Shown here: positions 28,905 through 38,100 of the stretch, in pieces
Numbering within the stretch: position 1 is the first letter of the stretch
Layout: each line of letters starts with the position of its first letter
Assembly: GCF_000612845.1 (NCBI RefSeq)
Contig: NZ_CCAT010000009.1
Location: 1 to 64,000 of the forward strand
Length of the DNA: 64,000 bases
Reading direction: 5' to 3'
Source of the DNA: Clostridium ihumii AP5
GTDB taxonomy: Bacteria; Bacillota; Clostridia; Clostridiales; Clostridiaceae
The notes under the pieces: model-generated
Database searches by the model: none
What the model saw: only the letters and a program-made list of their open reading frames with translations
Told to the model about the DNA's origin: nothing
Program-made: the position numbers and the translations under genes

Positions 28905-29335
28905 AACATCATGCAAAATTAAAACTTCTCCTACAAACTTTAGGACTTTCAATTCAATCTCTGTTTTCCTTCGTAGCTGAGACTTCAGTCTTGGCGGCCT
29001 TTGACATGGCATCTCATTTTTAAAATAATATATTAAAATAACACTTTGCAAGAATGAATTCTCGCCTACAAAGATTGGGATTTTTAATTTTATTTCTGTT
29101 TTCCTCGTAGCTGAGACTTCAGTCTTGGCGGTCTTTGACATGGCATCTCATTCTTAAAATAATATATTAGAATAACACTTTGCAAGAATAAATTCTCGCC
29201 TACAAACTTTGGGACTTTCAATCCAATCTCTGTTTTCCTTCGTAGCTGAGACTTCAGTCTTGGCAGTCTTTGATACGGGAATGTATCCTTGCTTAAGTTT
29301 ATTTGTTTCATCTTTAGATATACCAATCAACAAAA
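28905..29335. repeat. Hairpin-core repeat array 4, tandem form
   Basis: Units at 28913 (decayed), 28972, 29048, 29106, 29182 and 29241. Equivalent units repeat every 134-135 bases (28972, 29106, 29241; 29048, 29182), so this array is a plain tandem duplication. 29264-29335 matches the end of 'element C' in reverse (GATACGGGAATGTATCCTTG then ATACCAATCAACAA). Frames across it are not genes. Confidence 0.9.
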
Positions 29336-29357
29336 TTTCTAATTAAACACAAAATTA

Positions 29358-29388
29358 AAGACCTCTAGCTATAAAAGCTAAAAGTCTT
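29358..29388 (-). terminator. Probable terminator of the esterase gene
   Basis: AAGAC...TAGCT / AGCTA...GTCTT imperfect stem followed by TTAATTTT on the minus strand, about 55 bases past the stop at 29443. Confidence 0.5.
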
Positions 29389-29442
29389 CTTTAAATATAA
29401 AAATATACTTATTATTAATGTGTTATATTGATTTCTTCAAAC

Positions 29443-30405
29443 CTATTTACCAACTATAAATTCCATAGCCTTTAATGTTTTTTCATCTAAATCACTAGGA
29501 TATTCATGACCAATTCCTTTATTAATATGGTATTCATACAAAATTCCAACTTCATTAAATAATTTTAAAACATGCTTAACAACTGGATCAATTGAATTTT
29601 CTCCTTCAAATATAACTATTTTTGTTTTTCTTTCTTCTAATTTCTTTGTGTCTTCAAGTGTTATTCTATCTAAATAATCACCAGGACATAATGCAATAAC
29701 TCCTTTTACTGGTATAGCATTTTCAAATGCAACATCAATAGAAGTAGTTGATCCACCAGAAAATCCTCCAATTATTACACAAGTTTCATCAATAGAATAA
29801 TCTAATAATAACTCTTCATAGCAATTTTTTAATTCTTTTCTTGATAACTCTGGATCACTAAGCCAACCAAAGCTATTATGAAAATACATTTGTGATGATT
29901 GCGGATATACAACTATGTATCCTTTTTCTAAAAGTACATCAGGCTTCCACCACCATCTAGCTTCTTTCATATTGCAATGAAACCCATCACCATGTAAGCA
30001 AAAGAATAACGGATATTTTTTTGTTGAGTCATAAGATTTGGGAAGGTACACTTCATATTTAAACTTAGAATTTTCTTTAGCTTGTCCAAGTATTTTTGTA
30101 TTTAAATTATTAAGATACTCATATTCAGGATGTTTTCTTAGTAAATTAAAATTTGACCAATGTAGTGGAAATAAATAACCCTTTTCAAGAGCTTTTTTTA
30201 TAAGATTAATGCAGCTCTCAGTATTATTGGTACGAGTATATATTCTAGACTCATCAATCATAAGTTCAAATAAATTTTCTTCATACTCATCTTTTGGCAA
30301 AAGTTCATTTGCATGAAGAAGCATATTTAAACCTTCATCATACTTCTTTTCAGAAAAAATCATTGAATACTGTTCTTCAAATTCATAAAAATTTTTATAA
30401 CTCAT
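29443..30405 (-). CDS. Alpha/beta hydrolase (esterase-like) with N-terminal helical domain
   Basis: 320 residues. Residues 1-110 are helical and TPR-like (FEEQYSMIFSEKKYDEGLNM ... CINLIKKALEKG). The C-terminal part is an alpha/beta hydrolase: FFCLHGDGFHCN as the oxyanion region, the nucleophile elbow GGFSGGSTT, and a late His in GIGHEYPSD; the acid is probably Asp in the strand after IVIFEGENSIDP. No signal peptide, so cytoplasmic. AAAGGAG lies before the ATG. Substrate unknown. Confidence 0.8.
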   Translation of the reverse strand: MSYKNFYEFEEQYSMIFSEKKYDEGLNMLLHANELLPKDEYEENLFELMIDESRIYTRTNNTESCINLIKKALEKGYLFPLHWSNFNLLRKHPEYEYLNNLNTKILGQAKENSKFKYEVYLPKSYDSTKKYPLFFCLHGDGFHCNMKEARWWWKPDVLLEKGYIVVYPQSSQMYFHNSFGWLSDPELSRKELKNCYEELLLDYSIDETCVIIGGFSGGSTTSIDVAFENAIPVKGVIALCPGDYLDRITLEDTKKLEERKTKIVIFEGENSIDPVVKHVLKLFNEVGILYEYHINKGIGHEYPSDLDEKTLKAMEFIVGK

Positions 30406-30506
30406 AAATTCTCCTTTAATTTAAATTTATTCAATTTATTACCATTAACCAAATTATAACTAATGCATTAGTACAAGTAAATGAAATAATTAAATTTGTT
30501 CTATTA

Positions 30507-30776
30507 CTATGGTTCTTTTATATTTGCTCTTTTTATAGCTTGAACACCTGTAACAACTCCATAAAAATCAAAACACAAAGCAACTATATAAAGGACCAAA
30601 TCTAACCAACCAAATTCTCCTATTATAAATGACATCAAAACTAAACCAGTTAAAAAACAAAAAACACATATAAACCTTAACTCACTCTTGTCCTTATACT
30701 TATTCAAACACTTAGCAAGCTTCATAATTATCAAAAACATTATAACTAATGTCACTGCAATTGAATTACCTGACAT
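30507..30776 (-). CDS. Hypothetical membrane protein, 89 residues
   Basis: Not recognised. GGGGGATGTGTT precedes the ATG. Three hydrophobic segments (about residues 5-20, 34-51 and 57-76) and a short basic tail QAIKRANIKEP. Single gene between the esterase and HAD genes. Confidence 0.65.
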   Translation of the reverse strand: MSGNSIAVTLVIMFLIIMKLAKCLNKYKDKSELRFICVFCFLTGLVLMSFIIGEFGWLDLVLYIVALCFDFYGVVTGVQAIKRANIKEP

Positions 30777-30916
30777 AACACATCCCCCTATTCAAACCAT
30801 AAATTCTTAACATACAATTTTATTTTATGTGAATATTATACTTTATTCAAATTTATTTTAATATTCATAATTTTTTTCGTCATAAAATCTATAAAAATTT
30901 ATTTCTTTATAAAACA

Positions 30917-30946
30917 ATAGATAGACCATTAAAAGTCTATCTATAA
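30917..30946 (-). terminator. Terminator of the HAD phosphatase gene
   Basis: ATAGATAGAC and GTCTATCTAT arms with TTTAATG loop and a following TTGTTTTAT on the minus strand. Confidence 0.78.
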
Positions 30947-30982
30947 TAGTTTCATATATTCCCTATGCTACTTCTTTATCTA

Positions 30983-31615
30983 TCATAAGATTCTTTTGAC
31001 TATTTTAGGAATTTCTGAAATACTATTTATAAATACTTCTTTTCTATCTATATTTCCAAATCCATATGATGCAAATATAAATGGAATTTCTGCAAAATCA
31101 GCAGCATTCAAATCTCCTTGTGTGTCTCCAACGTATACTGCCTTATCTAATTCATTTCTATTCATTATTATTTTTATATTTTCACCCTTTGATTTTCCAG
31201 ATCTACCTGACATCTCAAAATCATCAAAATAGCAATTCAAATTATGATAATCTAAGAATGCTTGAATATATCCATCTTGACAGTTACTAACTATATAAAG
31301 ATTATAATCTCTTTTTAAAATTTCTAACGTTTCTTCCAAATTAGAAAACAAAACTCCGCCATGTTCACGCAAATAAACTTGCTCTTCTTTGCAACATTCC
31401 TCTAACACTTTAACACTTTCCTCTAACTTAATATTAGGAAACATTATTCTAGCAATATCTGATATGGTTTTCCCCATAAACCCTTGCATTTCTTCAATAC
31501 AAATTTGCTTATTAAGTTCACTATATCGTCTAAGCACACTATTCCAAGCAGGTACTACTTGTAAAGATGCATTCCACAAAGTCCCATCCAAATCAAAAAT
31601 AATTCCATTTTTCAT
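30983..31615 (-). CDS. HAD family hydrolase (phosphoglycolate phosphatase-like)
   Basis: A 210-residue phosphatase with all four HAD motifs: FDLDGTLWN (motif I, nucleophile Asp), VSNCQDG (II), the Lys of SGKSKGENI (III) and VGDTQGDLNAA (IV). A helical cap lies at about residues 15-85, as in the PGP/PGMB subgroup. GTAGGTGGGG precedes the ATG. Substrate not determinable. 62 bases downstream of the APH-like kinase gene and possibly cotranscribed. Confidence 0.9.
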   Translation of the reverse strand: MKNGIIFDLDGTLWNASLQVVPAWNSVLRRYSELNKQICIEEMQGFMGKTISDIARIMFPNIKLEESVKVLEECCKEEQVYLREHGGVLFSNLEETLEILKRDYNLYIVSNCQDGYIQAFLDYHNLNCYFDDFEMSGRSGKSKGENIKIIMNRNELDKAVYVGDTQGDLNAADFAEIPFIFASYGFGNIDRKEVFINSISEIPKIVKRIL

Positions 31616-31677
31616 AACCCCACCTACAAACTATTTATTTTTTCATAATGAATTTAAAATAGAAACTTCCTACATAC

Positions 31678-32628
31678 TTATTTATTTTGTATACAAAGTT
31701 CTTTTATAGCATTCCTAAAATAACTTATCATTCCTAAAACATCATCTTTGTCATAATAATTCTTAGCTAAAAGTTCATAAGCCCCAGATAAATTTCCAAA
31801 ACAATGGAATATGTGATAAAACTTCATTCTATTTTCGTCTAAATTATCACTCTTTAAATATTTATAATTATCATTAAATCTAATCTTCAAAAAGCTTTCC
31901 TCATATTCTAAATCAAAAAACCTTGCTCCCTCTATATCTATCATATATACATTATCCTCATCATCTATCATTACATGATTAGGACCTAACTCTGAATGAA
32001 TAAACCTAAAATCACATCTTCTTTCTATATTTTTCATTAAATTCTCTAATACTATCTTTAGTTGTAAATATAAACTTGCATTTTCTTCATCAACCTCTAT
32101 AAGATAATCCACATTCTTCAAAGCCACACAATAACAATATTCAACAGGATCAAAATCTTCTCCTAAAAAATTATTCAATTGCCCTACTTTACTACTTTTA
32201 ATTTCATGTAAAGCATCAAGATTTCTCTTTAAAGATTTTAAAATTACATTGGTCCTTTCCGGTTGTTTCTCTAATACATAATCCAAATCAACACCATCAA
32301 TATACTCCACCAATGCATAAACTGGCTCTTCAAAACCTTCATCCATATAATACAACCTTGGTGTCTTTATCCCATGCTCAACCATTAACTTATTATTTAG
32401 TTCAAACATCAAAGCACTGCTAGACAAAAATACATCATCAATTTCATTTTCACAATCTGAAAAATAACTAGTGCTCTTATCCCACACATAAACAACAAAC
32501 TTAAATCCATCATCTAAGATCCCCAAATAAACATGCTTCTGTGCTCCACCTAAAAGCCTCACTAGACTTTTTAACGACACATCTTCTCCAAAACATATCC
32601 TTGCCTTCTCCTCAATCACCTTATCCAT
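31678..32628 (-). CDS. APH-like phosphotransferase family protein
   Basis: 316 residues with the aminoglycoside phosphotransferase/choline kinase fold: N-lobe LLGGAQKHVYLG and YALVEYIDGVDLDYVL hinge; C-lobe FIHSELGPNHVMID as catalytic loop and VYMIDIEGARFFDLEYE as the metal-binding DFG-like strand. The usual catalytic Asp (HxDL) is Glu here (HSEL), and the DFG-like Asp is kept, so activity is uncertain. GGGGGGATAG precedes the ATG. Target unknown. Confidence 0.82.
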   Translation of the reverse strand: MDKVIEEKARICFGEDVSLKSLVRLLGGAQKHVYLGILDDGFKFVVYVWDKSTSYFSDCENEIDDVFLSSSALMFELNNKLMVEHGIKTPRLYYMDEGFEEPVYALVEYIDGVDLDYVLEKQPERTNVILKSLKRNLDALHEIKSSKVGQLNNFLGEDFDPVEYCYCVALKNVDYLIEVDEENASLYLQLKIVLENLMKNIERRCDFRFIHSELGPNHVMIDDEDNVYMIDIEGARFFDLEYEESFLKIRFNDNYKYLKSDNLDENRMKFYHIFHCFGNLSGAYELLAKNYYDKDDVLGMISYFRNAIKELCIQNK

Positions 32629-32854
32629 AAACTATCCCCCCATAAAATTATCTCTACAATTTTATAATATACTATTTTACTTTTTATACCATATATTAAT
32701 TTTATTACTTTTGGAAATATTTTTGTTTTTAATTATTTACAAGAGACTTTTGTTTTTATACTTATTTATATAGAAAATAGCCTTAGATGTTGATATATCT
32801 AAGACTATACGTATTTTATATTTTGTTTTAGCAGGTAAATCTTAATTGCATTCT

Positions 32855-33257
32855 TTACCTTTCCTTGTTTTAATGGATTTTTATATTTAAATGTAATGCA
32901 TCTAAAAGCTTTCAAGTTACACAAGACAGTTTCAATCCTTGTTTTAATGGATTTTATATTTAAATCTGAAGCATCCTTTAACCCCACAGAACATGTTTCC
33001 AGTTTCAATCCTTGTTTTAATGGATTTTATATTTAAATGTTTTAGAACCTAATGAGTTTTGGAAAGATACGTTGTTTCAATCCTTGTTTTAATGGATTTT
33101 ATATTTAAATCTTCAATTAAAGTACTTTAATTATAGCATACTTTACTGTTTCAATCCTTGTTTTAATGGATTTTATATTTAAATATGAGAAAGCTATATA
33201 TTGCTATAGTTAGGTTTATAGTTTCAATCCTTGTTTTAATGGATTTTATATTTAAAT
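32855..33257 (-). CRISPR. CRISPR array 1, six repeats and five spacers
   Basis: 37-base repeats start at 32855 (degenerate), 32929, 33002, 33074, 33148 and 33221; spacers are 35-37 bases. On the plus strand each begins GTTTCAATCCTTGTTTTAAT; on the minus strand it ends in ATTGAAAC, the standard type I-B 5' tag, so crRNAs are read leftward. The leader is on the right, and the leftmost, leader-distal repeat has lost its tag end. An imperfect hairpin at 32781-32805 may end the transcript. ORFs within it are artefacts. Confidence 0.97.
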
Positions 33258-33411
33258 AGCATTTTTTCATATTTCCCTTTGTTTTAGCCATTTATAAGCT
33301 ATGTAAGACGAGCTTAGAATGTTACTTTTTTAGTTTTAGTACATGCTTTTTTACATCATTTTCTGTCCACCTTACATACCTTATCATATCACCAACATAT
33401 TGATTTTTCAA
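33258..33411 (-). promoter_or_regulatory. Leader and promoter of CRISPR array 1
   Basis: This 154-base stretch matches the leader of array 2 base for base except at about ten positions and has the same length. At its far end on the minus strand are TTGAAA (33406-33411), a 17-base spacer and TATGAT (33383-33388), the likely promoter. Confidence 0.85.
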
Positions 33412-33460
33412 TGTTTATTCTTCTGTATACTTGTACTTAAAACAAATTTTAGCATTACAT

Positions 33461-33521
33461 ATTTAAATACATCACATGTTGTTGTATTATAATCCTTGTT
33501 TTAATAGCTATTTATTTTAAA
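33461..33521. other. Relic CRISPR repeats between leader 1 and cas6
   Basis: 33461-33480 reads ATTTAAATACATCACATGTT, close to the 30-base type I-B repeat of other clostridia as I remember it (ending GATGTATTTAAAT on the other strand). 33491-33505 reads AATCCTTGTTTTAAT, identical to bases 6-20 of the local repeat, and is followed by decayed sequence. Confidence 0.5.
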
Positions 33522-33550
33522 CAAGGTGTATTAAAACTTCATACACCTTG
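33522..33550 (-). terminator. Probable terminator of the cas effector operon
   Basis: CAAGGTGTAT and ATACACCTTG form a perfect 10-bp stem with a 9-base loop shortly after the cas6 stop. The T run is weak. Confidence 0.55.
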
Positions 33551-33566
33551 CATTGTATATATTTTA

Positions 33567-34217
33567 TTATTGTTTCTCAACTGTACCAAATCCTCTTGAT
33601 ACAGATTTTCCAATTCCTAAATAGTCTGGTATTATAAAATTTGTCTTAAATTCTCCAACAAATGCTATATGTTTAATTCCCTTAAGCATAACTTCCTTTT
33701 CACTTAAGTTAATCCAACATTTAATTTGTTTATCTACAGTATAATTTAAACCTTTAGACATAGATATTAAATTTCCTATTAAAACTTTCTTTAATATCTC
33801 TTCCTTTTCTAATAAATTTGACTTTTCATATTCTAAAACTTTTTTTTGATTTAAAGCTATCCAAGGTGTTAGAAATTTATAATTAATATAATCATCATAA
33901 CAACCGAACTCTACTTCTTCTTTTATTATTTTTTTACGATAAGTTATATTTTCTTTGCCGTCTATTAAAAACTCATCATCATTTTTACCAATATTAAAAA
34001 CATCTTCAATAGCTTCATTTATTCCTATAATCATTGGTGTTTTTCTAATAACTTTATATTGTACTAAAGGATATCTATATATATATTGTTTACCACAATG
34101 ATTATGTAAAAGTGTATTTCCCTTGTATTTATTTCCCAAAAAGCCTCGTAACTTCTCACTAAATCTTGCACTTGTTTTTAAGTCTTCAAATGTTACTTTT
34201 ATTACATTTACATTCAT
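33567..34217 (-). CDS. cas6: CRISPR endoribonuclease Cas6 (type I-B)
   Basis: Cuts the repeat in the crRNA precursor to leave the 8-base tag. The 216 residues end in the glycine-rich loop typical of Cas6 (DYLGIGKSVSRGFGTVEKQ), with TPMIIGINEA in the middle. His39/His41 of LLHNHCGKQY are candidate catalytic residues. The stop is followed by a stem and then array 1. Last gene of cas8b-cas7-cas5-cas3-cas6, nine bases after cas3. Confidence 0.85.
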   Translation of the reverse strand: MNVNVIKVTFEDLKTSARFSEKLRGFLGNKYKGNTLLHNHCGKQYIYRYPLVQYKVIRKTPMIIGINEAIEDVFNIGKNDDEFLIDGKENITYRKKIIKEEVEFGCYDDYINYKFLTPWIALNQKKVLEYEKSNLLEKEEILKKVLIGNLISMSKGLNYTVDKQIKCWINLSEKEVMLKGIKHIAFVGEFKTNFIIPDYLGIGKSVSRGFGTVEKQ

Positions 34218-34225
34218 AATATTTT

Positions 34226-36553
34226 CTAAAAAAAACTAGTTTTTTTTAGAACTAACCCTCTTTCTTTATCATAATGACATTTATCTAATAAATTTATTCC
34301 AATATCAGTCTCATAAAGATTACTCACCAACTTCTTACTAACTGAAACTTTATATTGATTCAATCTTCTCCATGCATTAACAGTTTCTAAATAATTATCT
34401 GAATTTTTTATTATACTAATATTTCTTTGGACCTCATCATCATAATTAATTACAACATCAACTTTAAAATTATCATCATCAATCAATTTAAAATTATCAT
34501 CATCAATCAATTTAAAATTATCTCTTATATACTTAAAATTCATATTTTTCATTGCATTAATAAATTCATTTGAAACTTCATTACTTTTATTTTCTGTTAC
34601 TTTATATACTTTATTAAAATATTCACTATTTAACTTAAATATATCTTTTTCATCTATCACTTTTTTATCTTTAAAAAGTTCTAATGTTATCTCAAGTAAT
34701 ATATTGGAATATATCTTGTAATAAGGTCTTCCATTCATATCAACTAATCTATACAAATTTAATATTCCTTTACTTTCAATTCCATTCCTATTTGCTCTTC
34801 CAGCACTTTGATTTATAGAATCTAGTGGTGCAATATCCCTATAAACTACATCATAGTCAATATCAACTCCTGCTTCTACTAATTGAGTAGAAACTAATAT
34901 TGTTTTTTCTTTTGATAACTTTATATTATTTATTATCTCTAATCTATGTATAGGCAACAATTCAGTGCTTAAATAATATATCTTTCTTTTATCACCTGTA
35001 CTATCTAAAAAATTTTTTATTTCTTTTGCTGAACTTATTGTATTCATTATAAAAAGAAAACTTTTATCTTTATTTTCATTAATATCATTTTTAATTATTA
35101 CTTTAAAGTCTTCAATAGAAGTTTCTTTATCTGTAAAGTTATGAAATTCTATCCTATTCATCATTTTAAATATTTTTTCATTATCTTGTATTAATTCCTT
35201 ACCTCTTAAAAATAGAGGTTTAGTTGCTGTTACTGTTATAACATAACAGTTAAACTTTTCTGTTAATATTTTAAACACTATTTCAATAATTTTATAATAT
35301 TTAGGGTCAATGGCTTGAACTTCATCTAAGATGATTATTGAGCCTGCTAAATTATGAAATCTATGAATAATTGAGTTTATACCACTTTTAAAAATAACAT
35401 TAAATATTTGTATAAAAGTTGTTGTTATTATGCTACTTTGCCAATTTTCAAATAAGAATTTCCCATCGAAATCTATATATTGCTTACTTTCATCATCCTT
35501 ATATTCAATCTCACACAAAGAATGGTACTTCATCATCAATTCACTTGAAATATTCATATTATAATACTCCATCATTTCTTCTAGAACATTATAATTCTGA
35601 TCTATAACACTTGTAAACGGCAGGCAATATATTATTTTAAGTCCTATATTCGTATTATATCTTATAACATTTTTCAACTTTAATGCCGTTCCATAAACTG
35701 CTATAGTTTTTCCTGTTCCTGTTGGAACATTTATTGATAATATTTTATCTTTAGATATATCCATTTCATCTATAAAATTTACACAACTCTTATAAATATT
35801 TTCTCTAATATTAAATAATGCACTCTTTTCTATGCCGATATTTTTTTCTTTTAACTCCTTCCTTATTTTTTCTTTATACTTTCTACAAATATCTTCACCT
35901 ATTTGATTTTTCACTTTAAACTCGCTTCCTCTTATTAGCTGAGTTTTATCTGCTGTTAATAGTACTGACCATATATATTGAAAATTAACAAATTCCTCTA
36001 CTATAACTTCTATATTATTATCTTTAAATCTTCTTTCTCTTTTTTTAGCAACTTTCTTAACTTCATTGACTAATGAACCATCATCCATTCTTTTAAAAAA
36101 TTCACCTAAATCACATTTGTAAATATCATTCAATTCATTTATATTCTCTTTTAATGACGTTATTATCTTTTTCAAATTTTCTTTTTCTAATGGATGAAAA
36201 AAACTATTATCAATTTCTATATTTCCATGATGTCTTTTTACTGCTATAAATCCATAAAGTTTCCATTTTTTAGGCAATAGATAATAACATAAATATGCTG
36301 ATATTTCTCCATGATTTTTAAGACAACCATTGTATTCATTTTTTAAATATTTTTGAAAATAAATACTACCCTTGCCAAAGTCATGACAAATACCTATTGT
36401 TTTTAATATTTTTAAAAACTCTTTATCTTTTATTCCACTATTTAAAGCTAAATTGCACATTATATTTGAAACGCCATTTAAATGGTCAACTAGTAATTGA
36501 TTTTCATTGTTCTTTAAATTGCTATGCGAAAGTAACTTAAAAGAAGTACACAT
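34226..36553 (-). CDS. cas3: CRISPR-associated helicase/nuclease Cas3 (type I-B)
   Basis: Recruited by Cascade to unwind and degrade target DNA. 775 residues: an HD nuclease domain (ICHDFGKGSIYFQKYL near residue 55, KRHHGN near 105), then an SF2 helicase with VPTGTGKT, the motif II box DEVQ (IILDEVQAID), and QSAGRANRNG as motif VI. Near residue 690 an 8-residue unit FKLIDDDN occurs twice plus a partial third copy, from an in-frame 24-base duplication at 34463-34522. It overlaps cas5 by 17 bases. Confidence 0.95.
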   Translation of the reverse strand: MCTSFKLLSHSNLKNNENQLLVDHLNGVSNIMCNLALNSGIKDKEFLKILKTIGICHDFGKGSIYFQKYLKNEYNGCLKNHGEISAYLCYYLLPKKWKLYGFIAVKRHHGNIEIDNSFFHPLEKENLKKIITSLKENINELNDIYKCDLGEFFKRMDDGSLVNEVKKVAKKRERRFKDNNIEVIVEEFVNFQYIWSVLLTADKTQLIRGSEFKVKNQIGEDICRKYKEKIRKELKEKNIGIEKSALFNIRENIYKSCVNFIDEMDISKDKILSINVPTGTGKTIAVYGTALKLKNVIRYNTNIGLKIIYCLPFTSVIDQNYNVLEEMMEYYNMNISSELMMKYHSLCEIEYKDDESKQYIDFDGKFLFENWQSSIITTTFIQIFNVIFKSGINSIIHRFHNLAGSIIILDEVQAIDPKYYKIIEIVFKILTEKFNCYVITVTATKPLFLRGKELIQDNEKIFKMMNRIEFHNFTDKETSIEDFKVIIKNDINENKDKSFLFIMNTISSAKEIKNFLDSTGDKRKIYYLSTELLPIHRLEIINNIKLSKEKTILVSTQLVEAGVDIDYDVVYRDIAPLDSINQSAGRANRNGIESKGILNLYRLVDMNGRPYYKIYSNILLEITLELFKDKKVIDEKDIFKLNSEYFNKVYKVTENKSNEVSNEFINAMKNMNFKYIRDNFKLIDDDNFKLIDDDNFKVDVVINYDDEVQRNISIIKNSDNYLETVNAWRRLNQYKVSVSKKLVSNLYETDIGINLLDKCHYDKERGLVLKKTSFF

Positions 36554-37199
36554 TAAAATCCCCTACTTTGTATAATTTAATTTTTTTAATATTTAATTTT
36601 TCCTTTACTGAGAATATAACCTTTTCATATTTTGTGTACTCTCTAGTATTAGAATTTTTTATAGGTATTCTATCAAAATAAATGAGTCTATTATAAGTTA
36701 TATCTCCAACAAATTCTTTAGGCATAACTGTATCGCACGTTCCAGCATGTTCTATACTTTCTTTTCTAACTACTCTTTCAAAATCTATTTTTGCAATATG
36801 TTCACTGCATCCTAAATACGGTGTAAATTGAAAATTTCTATTTTTTATAATTCTTTCAATTTGTTCTATTTTATCATCTTCATCTTCTAAAAAAATCCTA
36901 TACTTTACATTTCTTAAAAATTCAACTCTTGATTGAAAATTAGCAGCATCATTACAATCGCTTTGTGCTATTAAATTAAAACTTTGTGTATCCTTATTAA
37001 TTTTCTCTAGAACTTGTATTCCTATATTCATATTTTTTGTATATTCATATAATTCTGAGTAGTCTATACCCATTATTGCTCCAATCATTCCTTTTACTGC
37101 TATTGGATGAATCACAGAATAAGTTAATGCAGATGTAGTAGTATATGCTACTCTAAACCGTGCAAAATCACCCTTTGCTGTAAAAACTATAGTTTTCAT
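36537..37199 (-). CDS. cas5: Cas5 (type I-B Cascade subunit)
   Basis: A 220-residue RAMP protein that caps the 5' tag of the crRNA. The N-terminus KGDFARFRVAYTTTSALTYSVIHPIAVKGMIGAIMG is the Cas5 signature: an RRM-like first strand then the glycine loop. AAGGAATGG precedes the ATG; 16 bases after cas7, overlapping cas3. Confidence 0.9.
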   Translation of the reverse strand: MKTIVFTAKGDFARFRVAYTTTSALTYSVIHPIAVKGMIGAIMGIDYSELYEYTKNMNIGIQVLEKINKDTQSFNLIAQSDCNDAANFQSRVEFLRNVKYRIFLEDEDDKIEQIERIIKNRNFQFTPYLGCSEHIAKIDFERVVRKESIEHAGTCDTVMPKEFVGDITYNRLIYFDRIPIKNSNTREYTKYEKVIFSVKEKLNIKKIKLYKVGDFNVYFF

Positions 37200-37215
37200 A
37201 TAAATTCACCATTCC

Positions 37216-38097
37216 TTATAAAGGTAAAATTTCAACGCCAGTTGGAATATTTATTGCCTTAACTTTTGAATGCATATATATTCTTACTTTATCAATATTA
37301 CTTTTATGAATATTAATAAAGTTATTTAGTTCTGAAAAATCGAAAGTAAATTCATCTATACTTCTTAATTCTAAATCACTTTTCTCATAATTTACTTTTA
37401 CATAATCTAATTCTCCGTCAATAAAATTTTCATTGTATATAACTTCTAAAAGTAATCTAGGCATTTGATTTTTAGAAGTACTTTTATAACTTCTAACTCC
37501 TGTAATTAACAAATCTTTAAAAAGTTCCATATCTTCTTCTGTTACATTTATATTTTGTCTTTTTGCACAGATATCATTGTAAACCATATATGTTTTAAAT
37601 AATGCATATGGTGTATAATACTTTGACCATGTTGTTCCTTGAGTTTTATTATCTCCTGATGAAAACGACGATGTTCCTTGTGTAAATTTCACTTCTGCCT
37701 CATGAATACTTTTGCTCCACATAACTTGCAATGGTCCCATTACATTAAACTTAGGATCAGTTGTGCCAACTACTCCAAAAAGCTTAACATCATAGTAATT
37801 ATCTTTTAAATGTTGTTCTAATTTATCCTTTTTTTTGTCTAACTCCTCTTTTATTATATTTGCTGCTACTTTTTTACAATCCATTTGTTTTCCTTTTTCA
37901 TCTGTTGTTGGTTTAACAAATATTTTAATACCTCTATTTATTGCTTCTTCTCTTGCATATCTTTTTATTCTCACATCAGTCATTTCAAGTTTTCCAGTAG
38001 TTTCATCTGTTCTCGGTCTATTATCATTTATCATGTCACCATTTTGATTGCTCATTATTGCATCTGAAAAAAATAAAATTTCTCTTGTTTTTGCCAT
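37216..38097 (-). CDS. cas7: Cas7/Csh2 (type I-B Cascade backbone)
   Basis: 293 residues. The start REILFFSDAIMSNQNGDMIN, DNRPRTDETTGKLEMTDVRIKR and the later KSTSKNQMPRLLLEV are the Csh2-type Cas7 blocks. Several copies of this protein coat the spacer part of the crRNA. The GAGGAGGAATAG that ends cas8b doubles as its ribosome site, so the two are coupled. Confidence 0.93.
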   Translation of the reverse strand: MAKTREILFFSDAIMSNQNGDMINDNRPRTDETTGKLEMTDVRIKRYAREEAINRGIKIFVKPTTDEKGKQMDCKKVAANIIKEELDKKKDKLEQHLKDNYYDVKLFGVVGTTDPKFNVMGPLQVMWSKSIHEAEVKFTQGTSSFSSGDNKTQGTTWSKYYTPYALFKTYMVYNDICAKRQNINVTEEDMELFKDLLITGVRSYKSTSKNQMPRLLLEVIYNENFIDGELDYVKVNYEKSDLELRSIDEFTFDFSELNNFINIHKSNIDKVRIYMHSKVKAINIPTGVEILPL

Positions 38098-38100
38098 TTC

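Noticed and set aside
28860..29326. Two frames in array 4
   Set aside because: They read the tandem repeat, and the peptide repeats with the 134-base period.
32805..33008. 67-codon frame in CRISPR array 1
   Set aside because: It runs through repeats and spacers.
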